Assembly (NCBI RefSeq): GCF_009192745.1
Contig: NZ_VTFV01000002.1
Coordinates: 1,178,001-1,242,000 of the forward strand
Direction: 5' to 3'
DNA length: 64,000 bases
Source: Arthrobacter citreus
GTDB lineage: Bacteria; Actinomycetota; Actinomycetes; Actinomycetales; Micrococcaceae
Position numbers and translations under genes: made by a program
In this document: positions 35,656-46,862 of the stretch, in pieces
Numbering within the stretch: the stretch's first letter is position 1
How the letters are laid out: every line of letters begins with the position of its first letter
The notes under the pieces: model-generated
Database searches by the model: none
Told to the model about the DNA's origin: nothing
What the model saw: only the letters and a program-made list of their open reading frames with translations

Positions 35656-37137
35656 ATGGCAATATTCACCGATCCGATCAAGGACCATGCGGATTTCGGT
35701 CCAGGCGACGCCGAGTGGCTGCACCTGCTGGTGGGGGACTGGCAGCTGGTTGCGGACCTCGCGTTCGCCGACCTGGCCCTGTGGTTCCCGCTGCCGGAGG
35801 GCACCTACGTGGCGCTGGCACATGCCCGGCCCTCGACGTCGCACACCGTGTTCCACAGTGACTTCGTGGGGGAGCGCATCCGTGCCGACCTGCAGCCGCT
35901 GGTAGACAAGGCGTGGAAGTCGCAGACCATCGAGCGCTCCAGTGAAACGAACTGGACCACTGAAACTGCCATGCGGGTGGAAGCGATTCCTTTCGTGCGC
36001 AACGGACGCACGCTCGCCGTCGTCACTTCCCATATGGACCTTTCGAGTTCCAGGATGCCGTCCCGGCTTGAACTGACCTACCGGCAGTGCGCCTATGACC
36101 TGCTCCGGATGGGAACCCTGGGACTGTGGCCTGACTTCGCCACCCCCACCGGGTCGCGCCGCGGCGCCCCCCGCGTCGGTGACGGGCTGATTCGGCTCGA
36201 TGCCCAGGGTGTTGTGCAGTACGCCAGCCCCAACGGCGTGTCCGCATTCCGCCGCCTGGGCGATATGGAGACGCTGGAGGGCAGGCCGCTGGCTGAAATT
36301 ACGACGGCGCTGCTCAAGGACCGCAGGATGGTGGACGAAACGCTGCCGCTGGTGGTCACCGGTCGGATGCCGTGGCGCACCGAGATCGAATCCAGGGGAG
36401 TGAGCCTTTCACTGCGCGCCATTCCGCTGCGCGATGAAAAGGAACGGTTCGGTGCGCTGGTGCTGTGCCGCGATGTCTCGGAGCTGCGCCGTCGGGAGAT
36501 GGAGCTGGTCTCCAAGGACGCTACTATCCGCGAGATCCACCACCGGGTGAAGAACAATCTTCAGACTGTCGCCGCCCTGCTGCGGATGCAGTCGCGGCGG
36601 ATGGAGAGCGAAGAAGGCAAGCAGGGCCTGGCGCAGGCCATGCGGCGGGTCTCCACAATCGCGTTGGTCCACGAGACCCTGTCCCAGGGCCTGACCCAAA
36701 ACGTGGACTTCGACGAGCTGATTGACCGGCAGTTCCGCCTCTCCGCTGAGGTGGCATCCCCGTCCCAGGCAGTCCGCACCGAACGTCAGGGAACTTTCGG
36801 CGAACTGCCCAGCGACCTGGCGACCCCGCTGGCGCTGGTGATCAACGAACTGGTGACCAATGCCGTCGAACATGGCCTGGCAGGCAAGGAAAACGGGACG
36901 GTGTGGTTGAACGCCGAACGCCATCTGGGCGCGGATGGCGAGGAGAACCTCACAGTGACCGTATCCGATGACGGTGTTGGCCTGCCGGCGGAGCCCCGCA
37001 GGGAAGGACTCGGCCTGCAGATTGTTCGGACCCTGGTCCAGAGTGAACTCGCCGGAACCATTCTCTGGACCCCCCGCCGTGGCGGCGGCACCGAAGTGAC
37101 GATCGAAATGGAACTCGATGGTGCCCGGCGCCGCTGA
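35656..37137 (+). CDS. pdtaS: Soluble sensor histidine kinase PdtaS
   Basis: 493 aa, no membrane span. Domain order is an N-terminal GAF (~1-145), a PAS (~175-275), a HisKA_2 dimerisation helix with the double histidine 295-296 (IREIHHRVKNNLQTVAALLRMQSRR), and HATPase (LALVINELVTNAVEHGLAGK, VSDDGVGLP, GLGLQIVRTLV). In M. tuberculosis PdtaS phosphorylates PdtaR, an ANTAR antiterminator; pdtaR is not here. It is adjacent to whiB1 as in mycobacteria. It starts 12 bases after the gdh stop without a strong ribosome-binding site, so it is probably read through from gdh. Confidence 0.93.
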   Translation: MAIFTDPIKDHADFGPGDAEWLHLLVGDWQLVADLAFADLALWFPLPEGTYVALAHARPSTSHTVFHSDFVGERIRADLQPLVDKAWKSQTIERSSETNWTTETAMRVEAIPFVRNGRTLAVVTSHMDLSSSRMPSRLELTYRQCAYDLLRMGTLGLWPDFATPTGSRRGAPRVGDGLIRLDAQGVVQYASPNGVSAFRRLGDMETLEGRPLAEITTALLKDRRMVDETLPLVVTGRMPWRTEIESRGVSLSLRAIPLRDEKERFGALVLCRDVSELRRREMELVSKDATIREIHHRVKNNLQTVAALLRMQSRRMESEEGKQGLAQAMRRVSTIALVHETLSQGLTQNVDFDELIDRQFRLSAEVASPSQAVRTERQGTFGELPSDLATPLALVINELVTNAVEHGLAGKENGTVWLNAERHLGADGEENLTVTVSDDGVGLPAEPRREGLGLQIVRTLVQSELAGTILWTPRRGGGTEVTIEMELDGARRR

Positions 37138-37159
37138 GATGTCCCCGGAAATCTGAACC

Positions 37160-37213
37160 CCGGCACACATGAAGGGCCGCTGCCTGGAGGCAGCGGCCCT
37201 TCATGTGTGCCGG
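37160..37213. terminator. Perfect 26-bp stem-loop between pdtaS and whiB1
   Basis: 37160-37185 and 37188-37213 are exact reverse complements separated by two bases. It has no T run on either side. It sits between convergent genes and can work in both directions. Confidence 0.85.
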
Positions 37214-37271
37214 GCGGGGGTGCCCGGCTAAGTCTTGTTCTGTTTGAAGACCAGTCGGGCCTTCTGCTTCG

Positions 37272-37520
37272 CTAGGAAGCCCGGCGTGCCCTTGCGGCAC
37301 GGCGCTTCAGCGCACGGCGCTCGTCTTCGCTCATGCCGCCCCAGACACCGGCGTCCTGACCGGTTTCGATAGCCCACTGAAGGCAGGTATCGATGACCGG
37401 GCACCGGCGGCAAACGCTCTTGGCCTCTTCAATCTGAAGAAGAGCCGGGCCGGTGTTCCCTACGGGGAAGAACAGCTCCGGATCCTTGTCCAGACATGCT
37501 GCGCGGCTCCGCCAATCCAT
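37272..37520 (-). CDS. whiB1: WhiB1, Fe-S cluster transcription factor
   Basis: 82 aa. The four cluster ligands are Cys9, Cys37, Cys40 and Cys46 (AACLDKD ... SVCRRCPVIDTC), matching the spacing of WhiB1. The GVWGG turn and a basic C-terminal tail (RRALKRRAARARRAS) follow. WhiB1 binds sigma-A and DNA and responds to nitric oxide through its [4Fe-4S] cluster. The ATG at 37520 starts the family N-terminus MDWRSRAACL, with AGGAGA 11 bases upstream. A CRP-like site lies 41-56 bases upstream of the start, as in M. tuberculosis where CRP controls whiB1. Confidence 0.96.
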   Translation of the reverse strand: MDWRSRAACLDKDPELFFPVGNTGPALLQIEEAKSVCRRCPVIDTCLQWAIETGQDAGVWGGMSEDERRALKRRAARARRAS

Positions 37521-37560
37521 GCTAATCACTATCTCCTCTGAAAAGTTGACTCCGCTTGTT

Positions 37561-37576
37561 TGTGAAAACATTCACG
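37561..37576 (-). promoter_or_regulatory. CRP/GlxR-family binding site upstream of whiB1
   Basis: TGTGA-N6-TCACG differs from the CRP consensus TGTGA-N6-TCACA at one position. It lies 41-56 bases before the whiB1 ATG. The M. tuberculosis whiB1 promoter is a known CRP (Rv3676) target. Confidence 0.65.
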
Positions 37577-37593
37577 AGCAACCACAAACTAAA

Positions 37594-37611
37594 GGGGCCG
37601 GTTTCGGCCCC
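37594..37611. promoter_or_regulatory. Short GC hairpin in the whiB1 upstream region
   Basis: GGGGCCG (37594-37600) pairs with CGGCCCC (37605-37611) around a GTTT loop. It could lie in the whiB1 leader or be an operator; the transcription start is not known. Confidence 0.35.
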
Positions 37612-37657
37612 TGATCCCCTCTACTAGGGTGTCACGCGATGGAAACGCAAACAAGGG

Positions 37658-37672
37658 TTAACAAGCTGTTAA
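37658..37672. promoter_or_regulatory. Inverted repeat TTAACA-N3-TGTTAA between whiB1 and the 37777 gene
   Basis: An exact 6-bp inverted repeat with a 3-base spacer, AT-rich in a GC-rich genome, in the middle of the 256-base divergent gap. It resembles an operator for a dimeric regulator, but no regulator can be named. A second short palindrome (GTGA-N4-TCAC) is at 37690-37701. Confidence 0.4.
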
Positions 37673-37764
37673 TCTGCCGGAAATGATGAGTGATGCGTCA
37701 CAAAGGCCCGTGGCCTCGGTCCTCTAGGATCCCTAACCGGTCGCTGCTCCTCGACTATGTCCGG

Positions 37765-37776
37765 TATGGTGCCAGT
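37765..37776 (+). promoter_or_regulatory. Leaderless-type promoter of the small membrane-protein gene (-10 TATGGT)
   Basis: TATGGT (37765-37770) is 6 bases before the GTG at 37777. This also argues against the upstream in-frame ATG at 37690 as the start. Confidence 0.5.
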
Positions 37777-38202
37777 GTGTCAAGACCCCAAAATTCCCCG
37801 GCCCATGCACCGCGCCCGGGAGCAGTCGCACTCATTTCAGCTGTTCTGGTCTTTGAGGCACTTGCCCTTTTGGGCGTTGCGGGCTGGTACGTCTACAACC
37901 TCATCAACTCCACTCCCACCTCCATGGGCGGGGCAGTTTTCAGTCTTTTCCTGATCGTCCTCGTGGCTGTCTGGCTGCTGGTTGTGGGGCATTTCTTCTT
38001 CCGCGGCATGCGCTGGACGCGGGCCGCAGCCTTGGTGTGGCAGCTGTTCATGATCGTGATCGCGGTGCCCACCCTGCAGGGCGGCGTGGTGCTGGTGGGC
38101 CTGCTATTGCTGCTGCCGGCCGCCGCCGTGATCCTCCTGCTGTTCACCAAGCCCGTTATCGCCTGGACCTCCCAGACCAGCGGAGACGCGAAGACTTTCT
38201 AG
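37777..38202 (+). CDS. Small four-span membrane protein of unknown function
   Basis: 141 aa from the GTG at 37777. Four hydrophobic segments are visible: VALISAVLVFEALALLGVAG, VFSLFLIVLVAVWLLVVGHF, ALVWQLFMIVIAVPTLQ and VVLVGLLLLLPAAAVILLLF, with a short cytoplasmic-looking N-terminal tail. The family is not one I can name; similar small proteins near whiB1 are annotated only as membrane proteins. It is convergent with the large FtsK-like gene; the 63-base gap holds three short CAGCCAG words and no terminator. Confidence 0.72.
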   Translation: MSRPQNSPAHAPRPGAVALISAVLVFEALALLGVAGWYVYNLINSTPTSMGGAVFSLFLIVLVAVWLLVVGHFFFRGMRWTRAAALVWQLFMIVIAVPTLQGGVVLVGLLLLLPAAAVILLLFTKPVIAWTSQTSGDAKTF

Positions 38203-38265
38203 TCCGGGCAGGCTCGGCCAGCCAGGTGAACCCTGGTCCCGCCAGCCAGCGGCAGGCACCATCGG

Positions 38266-41200
38266 TCAGCCAGCGGGAAGCTGTTCCCCGCCGGGGGCCG
38301 CGAACTGCACTTCCACCGCCGTACCGCCGGTAAAGAGGTACCCGCGTCCCGGCCTCGGCCTGCCCTCCGGCTCCAGCCGGACCCCAAAGAATTCGCTGTC
38401 CGACACCTGGGAAGGTGCCAGCAGCACACCGTTTCCCGGTATCCGGCTCCTGTGTGCCGACGGGAGCCGTGTGGGCAAGTTGTAAGCGGGAACGGCGGAG
38501 AGAACTACGCTGGCTCCCCGCGCCGCCAACTGGATTATGAGCTGGTGGTCTTCTGCGGGAAGCTGGTCCGCGTCATCGGCCAGGACCAGCCAGCCGTTCA
38601 GGCTGCCGGCCGGCGGGGGAGGACCGGTGTTGGTGTCAGGGGCTTTATTTCCAGCGCCGATCCGGCAGAGCTTAGGGGATGCAGCTGCCGCATCTGCTTC
38701 CCCGGAGGGAAGCCGGGCGGCCGCAGCGAAGGTCTTCAGGAGGGTTGTCTTCCCCGACCGTGGCGGCCCCAGGACCACAAAAACCGACCCCGGCGGCACC
38801 TGTGCCTCCACGGTTTTGAGTTCGTCCCCGCCCAGGCCCACCGGGAAGCTGCAGGGCCCGGATGCAGCTTCAAGATGGCTTCGCAGTACGGAAGGCGGGA
38901 GCCCGTCGATCCGGCGCGGACGGGGAGTTCCTTCCGGAAGGGGTGCCGGCCCAGCCGGCCAGCCGCGCTGATAGCACTGTGCAACGGTGTTTGATCCGTC
39001 CACTGCTCCCGGCGTAATGGGGCCTTGGACAAAGGCACGGCCGGGCACCGGCTGCAGGTCGGGCAGGCGAGGCCAGGAAAGCAATGCGTCTTCCGACAAT
39101 CCGGCGGGAAACCACAGCCTGTTGGGCAGAAGCTGGAAGAACCGCGCGGTGGTCAGTTCACGGTTGCCGGAGACAAGCAGGCAGATATCCCCGGCAGCGC
39201 CGTCCCGGGCCAGCGTGTGCAGTAAATCCTCGGCGTTCGAGGATCGGAGCGAACGGAATGATTCCTGCCATCTTCCCCATCCGGAGACCAGGAGCGTGAT
39301 GCCTGGATCGCTTTGCGGGGCCGCGAGTCGTTCAAGGAGAATTCCGGCCAGTATGGACAGGACCCGGGAAGCGCGTGCAGGATCTTGGGGCGGAACATAG
39401 GCTCCCGTCTGCGGGAGTCCGGTTGCCCACGCAAGCGAACCGTCGCCGTCGAGCACGTAAAGGTGCCGGCTGGGCAGGTGAGCCACGTGCTGGCGGCCAA
39501 GTACGGACGCGGCGGACACGGATCCAGCCTCGGCACGGCCCAGCAAAGCGAGATGTGAATGTGCCTTCGGTTCCCAGTCCAGCCACACCTGGGCTTGTTC
39601 TTCAGGCTGGTCTGCCAGCCCGATTCGAAGGCACCCCGTGGGCGGGACGGATATGGGGTGAAGGTCCGCGGGCAGGGGCGGCATAACTGGTGATTGGGCC
39701 TTCTCGGGGAATCCAGCAGACAGTGCGGCACCCTTGACCGCGTTTACGATCCGCTCCAGGCCTGGACCGAGAGGTGGTTTGGCTACCTGTGCAGGCGTGG
39801 ACAGAAACTCCTCGAGGGTCTGCACCAGCGGGAGCTGCTGCGGGTCCGCCGTCGTGGAGGAAGCCTGAAATGTCAGGGGAGCCGCACCGGGCAGGCGAAG
39901 GACGGCCATTCCCGGGGAAGAAGCAGGAATGGCAGCCGCATCGTCACAGCCAACAACGTCCCGGGAATCCGTGGCGGACTGCACCCGCAGACAAATGCCC
40001 GCTGAGACGTTGGCTCTGATATCGGCAGTTACGGCACCCTGCGGCCGTTGGGTGGCCATCACCAGATGAAGTCCCAGAGACCGGCCAAGGGCCGCGATTT
40101 TCATCAGTTCCTGGATTGCGTTCGGCACCGCGTCCGCCAGCATCCGGAATTCATCGACTACGACGACGAGCCGGGGGAGTGCCGCCCCCGGTGCTGTCCT
40201 CTTGTTGAATTCATCCAGGTCCTCGGCAAGGACGCCGGCCAGCAGGCGCTCCCTGCGCCGGAGCTCAGCCCGGAGGGAGGTGAGGGCCCGTGAGACATTC
40301 TCCTGGGACAGGTCGGTCAGGAAGCCTGCCGTGTGGGGGAGATCCGCCAGGGACGCAAGCCCAGACCCGCCCTTGAAGTCAATCAGCAGGAAATGGAGGC
40401 CCGAGGGCGGAACATGGCAGGCCAGTGAGGACACGAAGGTGCGCAGCAGCTCGGACTTGCCGGAACCGGTGGTCCCGGCGATGAGGACGTGGGGTCCATC
40501 CTCCACCAGGTCGATCCCCACGAGGCGCCCGCCGGCATGACCAATGACTGCGCGATAGGGGTTGTTTTGGTCCCAGGCCTTTAGCATGTCAGCCGGTTCT
40601 ACTGCCGTCCCAAGTTCGCCGGCAAGGGGTGTCTCCGCCGCAGGGAGCGCCAATCGGAGCGCTGCACGGTGAAAGGCCAGCGCTCCGAGCAGGTCCGGCA
40701 GGAACTGCTGTGACTGTCCCGCTACTGTCAGCATCCCTCCGTCCGCGCCCAGCGAAATATCGGCATCGCCAGGGTGGAGCGAGTCCGGCGGGGAAGTTTC
40801 GTTGCCGCTGAGCGTGTCCCTGCAGGCGATCAGGCAGGTGAGCCCGCGGGTTTCTTTCGGAAGGCCGTCCCGGATTCGCCGCCCGGTCTCCCACACCCCG
40901 GGTGGCGCAATCACCAGAAGGGGGGTGCCGGAACGTGCGCTCGCAAGACCCGCCAGAGCCGCCGCGGCTGCCTCCTCCTGTCTGGCAGGTAGGAGCTGTA
41001 CGCCAGGCAGGAACCGGGCATCGCAGATGAGTTCGTCCGCACGGGTGCCGAGCAGCACAACTGCGGGCCCATCCGGTGTACGGATGCTTCCCAGCTGGAG
41101 CAGCAGGGAACGGCAGAGCCCCTGCACGTCTCCGGGATGACCCGTGAGGCAGACCGTACTGCCGGCCTGTGCCTCGAGGAGCACCGGGACGGCCGCGAGC

Positions 41201-42318
41201 ATGGGCGGACGCCAGCCCTCATCCGGTTTTTGCAGTACCAGGTCTCCCGGACGGGACCCGGTGCCGAGCCGCAGGGCCACGAAAGGGCTGCGATCGCCGC
41301 TTTCTGCCATGGTGTTCGGTGAAGGCTCCCGCCGGAAGGATCCGCTGGGTACGGAAAACCGCAGTGATGAACCTGGCAGGGCAGGACCGAACAGTCCCGA
41401 ACCGACCAGTGCCGAAAGGCAGCGCCTGCCCAAAGTGGGGTGCAGGGCATGACGCCGACGGCGGTCTGCCTCCATTGCTTTCCCTTCGGCACATCGGAAG
41501 GCGGTAAGGCGGCGTCGGTAGGATAGGAGTCCGGCGCCGGCAGTGAGCGCGCCAATGCCCGAGAAGGCCAGGAAGAACCACATCCCGGTGGATACTGCCA
41601 GTGCGATTCCGAGCCCTAGCGGGAGAAATGCTGCTGCCAGTGTGCCTGTGCCCGGCCGCTGCGGCGGAGTGCCCTGCACCTTAACGGGGCTATCCAGCGC
41701 GGAGGATATTTCCGCCGATCCGTTCGAGGGTGCAGGGTCCGTTCCCGGCGCGTGCAGCTGGAACATGGTGTTGCCGGCCCGCACCCGGGACGAGGTGGAC
41801 AGCCGGGCCCTGCGGATGCGCCTGCCATCCACCCACAGGCCATTACTGGAGTTATGGTCGAAGATCACCACGCCCGTGGCGCTAACCTCCAGCCGGGCGT
41901 GGACGCGGGACATGGCGGGGTCGGACACCAGAATGCCGGCACCCTTCGGACCGGCGCATTGTTCCTCACCCGGGCGTCCCAGCCAGTAACTGCCAGGCTT
42001 CAGTTCCACGATGCGTCCGGCGTCGGGTCCCGTGTGGGTCACGAGGACCAACCCGGGGAGGGTGTGTCTGCTCCGTCCTGAGCGGCGGACACACCCTGAG
42101 ACCAGAACCGATCCGGGCCGAAGGTCCGTCAGCCCGGGCTCCAGTTGTGCAATGTGCTGCTCTCCAAAGAACGCGTCCGGGCCCGCGTCGCGGAGGTGCG
42201 CAGCCAAATCCGCACCAATGGTGCCGATTGTGGGGTTGATCACGAGTGGATCAGGCAGTTGGCCAGTGGCCGCTGCGCCCCAGCGGGTCGTGGCGCGGGC
42301 CACCGCGACATGAATCAA
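38266..42318 (-). CDS. FHA-FtsK/SpoIIIE ATPase, EssC/EccC-like
   Basis: 1350 aa from a TTG at 42318 that has AAGGAGGT nine bases upstream; an in-frame ATG at 42426 lacks such a site and lies upstream of a TAACCT -10. An FHA domain (~108-175: YWLGRPG, MSRVHARLEV, HNSSNGLWVDGR) is followed by two membrane spans (~226-266). Four RecA-like regions come next: a degenerate P-loop (~388), a canonical GTTGSGKS (~613) with VVVVDEFRML and ATQRPQG, another degenerate one (~921), and a canonical GPPRSGKT (~1183). This order matches EssC/EccC, the motor of type VII secretion. No WXG100 substrate, EccB/D/E or mycosin gene is in the window. Confidence 0.82.
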   Translation of the reverse strand: MIHVAVARATTRWGAAATGQLPDPLVINPTIGTIGADLAAHLRDAGPDAFFGEQHIAQLEPGLTDLRPGSVLVSGCVRRSGRSRHTLPGLVLVTHTGPDAGRIVELKPGSYWLGRPGEEQCAGPKGAGILVSDPAMSRVHARLEVSATGVVIFDHNSSNGLWVDGRRIRRARLSTSSRVRAGNTMFQLHAPGTDPAPSNGSAEISSALDSPVKVQGTPPQRPGTGTLAAAFLPLGLGIALAVSTGMWFFLAFSGIGALTAGAGLLSYRRRLTAFRCAEGKAMEADRRRRHALHPTLGRRCLSALVGSGLFGPALPGSSLRFSVPSGSFRREPSPNTMAESGDRSPFVALRLGTGSRPGDLVLQKPDEGWRPPMLAAVPVLLEAQAGSTVCLTGHPGDVQGLCRSLLLQLGSIRTPDGPAVVLLGTRADELICDARFLPGVQLLPARQEEAAAAALAGLASARSGTPLLVIAPPGVWETGRRIRDGLPKETRGLTCLIACRDTLSGNETSPPDSLHPGDADISLGADGGMLTVAGQSQQFLPDLLGALAFHRAALRLALPAAETPLAGELGTAVEPADMLKAWDQNNPYRAVIGHAGGRLVGIDLVEDGPHVLIAGTTGSGKSELLRTFVSSLACHVPPSGLHFLLIDFKGGSGLASLADLPHTAGFLTDLSQENVSRALTSLRAELRRRERLLAGVLAEDLDEFNKRTAPGAALPRLVVVVDEFRMLADAVPNAIQELMKIAALGRSLGLHLVMATQRPQGAVTADIRANVSAGICLRVQSATDSRDVVGCDDAAAIPASSPGMAVLRLPGAAPLTFQASSTTADPQQLPLVQTLEEFLSTPAQVAKPPLGPGLERIVNAVKGAALSAGFPEKAQSPVMPPLPADLHPISVPPTGCLRIGLADQPEEQAQVWLDWEPKAHSHLALLGRAEAGSVSAASVLGRQHVAHLPSRHLYVLDGDGSLAWATGLPQTGAYVPPQDPARASRVLSILAGILLERLAAPQSDPGITLLVSGWGRWQESFRSLRSSNAEDLLHTLARDGAAGDICLLVSGNRELTTARFFQLLPNRLWFPAGLSEDALLSWPRLPDLQPVPGRAFVQGPITPGAVDGSNTVAQCYQRGWPAGPAPLPEGTPRPRRIDGLPPSVLRSHLEAASGPCSFPVGLGGDELKTVEAQVPPGSVFVVLGPPRSGKTTLLKTFAAAARLPSGEADAAAASPKLCRIGAGNKAPDTNTGPPPPAGSLNGWLVLADDADQLPAEDHQLIIQLAARGASVVLSAVPAYNLPTRLPSAHRSRIPGNGVLLAPSQVSDSEFFGVRLEPEGRPRPGRGYLFTGGTAVEVQFAAPGGEQLPAG

Positions 42319-42362
42319 GAGACGTCCACCTCCTTCCGGTCCCCGGCTGGCTGGGAAGGACC

Positions 42363-42368
42363 AGGTTA
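42363..42368 (-). promoter_or_regulatory. Candidate -10 (TAACCT) for the FHA-FtsK gene
   Basis: On the minus strand TAACCT lies 44 bases before the TTG start at 42318; the predicted leader contains the strong AAGGAGGT. The 436-base divergent gap to glf (42319-42754) also holds TGTGGATAT at 42409-42417 and the perfect DnaA-box-like word at 42676-42684. Confidence 0.35.
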
Positions 42369-42675
42369 GTTCCCGGTTCGCGTATGCAGGGGCCGCAGGC
42401 AAACAACCTGTGGATATCCAGGCCACGCACGGACATCAGTGGAGCGGAGGAAGATGAACGAAAGAGTAGACTTCCCACCGGAAGGAGAAACGGCCCGGAA
42501 TGACATCCGCTGCAGCTGTTTCTTCAGCCGGTTATTGACAACCTCTGCGTGTGTTCGAGAGGCAAGGGCATTCCCGGAAGACGCGGGAGCTCCGCCCACC
42601 CGGGCGCACTCTGCTTCCGTGCCCGATCCATATACACAGCGGGGCCGGCCAGCCGCCGGGCCCGCCCCGAGTGTG

Positions 42676-42684
42676 TGTGGATAA
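42676..42684 (-). promoter_or_regulatory. TGTGGATAA word (reverse TTATCCACA) upstream of glf
   Basis: Perfect reverse-complement copy of the DnaA-box 9-mer, 71-79 bases before the glf start. It lies just before TAACCT (42696-42701), a possible glf -10 whose -35 region would overlap this word. Confidence 0.5.
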
Positions 42685-42751
42685 AAAATGTCCGATAACC
42701 TTGATCGTCGGGCGTATGCCGAAGGGCTGCGCCGAAACCTACAGGGAGTGA

Positions 42752-45981
<3,230 letters not shown>

Positions 45982-45983
45982 GC

Positions 45984-46859
45984 TTGTCCACAAGCGGAGA
46001 ACTGGAAACTCCGGGCAGGGGAGCAGGACTGGCGGATATTGTCCGGTCCCGCTTTCTGCTCAAACTGCTGGTTTCCAAAGAACTTAAGGTCCGTTACAGG
46101 GGGTCAGTCCTCGGGCTGCTGTGGTCCTATGTAAAACCCGGCGTGCAGTTCATTGTTTTTTACGTCGCGCTCGGCGTCTTTCTCGGCCAGGAGCAGAGCC
46201 CCCGTAACCCGAACGGACTGCCGAACTACGCCATATACCTGTTCTCAGGCATAGTGCTGATCAACTTCTTCACCGAAGCCCTCGGCAACGCATCCAGGTC
46301 GATCGTCGGAAACGGCGGGCTGATCAAGAAAATCTATCTTCCCCGGCAGCTTTTTCCGGTGGCGTCGGTCTGGGTTTCGGGAGTCCACTTCGTCCCGCAA
46401 ATCCTGATCCTCCTAGTGGCCTGCCTGTTCAACGGCTGGAGGCCCAACGCACTTCAGCTGGCGGCAGCCGTCGGCGGGTTCTTGATAGTGGCCTTGCTGG
46501 CGACAGGCCTGGGACTGCTGTTCGGAGCGATCAACGTTTATTTCCGTGACGCTGAGAACCTGGTTGACATGCTGCTCATGATCGCAACGTGGGCCTCGCC
46601 GGTGCTTTACTCATGGGTGATGGTCCGCAACCAGCTGGGGGAGACAGGGTTCAACCTGTATCAACTGAACCCCATCACGGTTGGAGTCGAAACCTTCCAC
46701 TATGCATTCTGGCTTCCGACTACGGACGGCGCAGAGGCTATCCCGCCGCATCTGCTGTCTCTGTGGCTGCCCGTTGGGCTGGCGATTTCAGCAGCGGTGC
46801 TGATTATCGGCCAGCTCGTTTTCCGCCGCCTTGAAGGCCGTTTCGCGCAGGAGCTCTGA
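45984..46859 (+). CDS. wzm: Polysaccharide ABC exporter, permease subunit (Wzm-like)
   Basis: 291 aa. ABC-2 type permease with six membrane spans; the amphipathic coupling segment LLVSKELKVRYRGSVLGLLWSYVKP and the mid-protein GLIKKIYLPRQLFPVASV are typical of Wzm/TagG/RfbA. It should carry the lipid-linked galactofuran chain across the membrane with Wzt. The related mycobacterial pair Rv3783/Rv3781 performs this step. Start is TTG at 45984, two bases after the glfT2 stop; it is 3 bases upstream of wzt. Confidence 0.92.
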   Translation: MSTSGELETPGRGAGLADIVRSRFLLKLLVSKELKVRYRGSVLGLLWSYVKPGVQFIVFYVALGVFLGQEQSPRNPNGLPNYAIYLFSGIVLINFFTEALGNASRSIVGNGGLIKKIYLPRQLFPVASVWVSGVHFVPQILILLVACLFNGWRPNALQLAAAVGGFLIVALLATGLGLLFGAINVYFRDAENLVDMLLMIATWASPVLYSWVMVRNQLGETGFNLYQLNPITVGVETFHYAFWLPTTDGAEAIPPHLLSLWLPVGLAISAAVLIIGQLVFRRLEGRFAQEL

Positions 46860-46862
46860 ACC

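Noticed and set aside
42535-42540. Perfect TTGACA as a -35 for glf
   Set aside because: No -10-like hexamer 16-18 bases downstream (AGAGGC/GAGGCA).
42439-42684. 81-codon plus-strand frame in the gap before glf
   Set aside because: No family, weak start, composition like the surrounding non-coding DNA.
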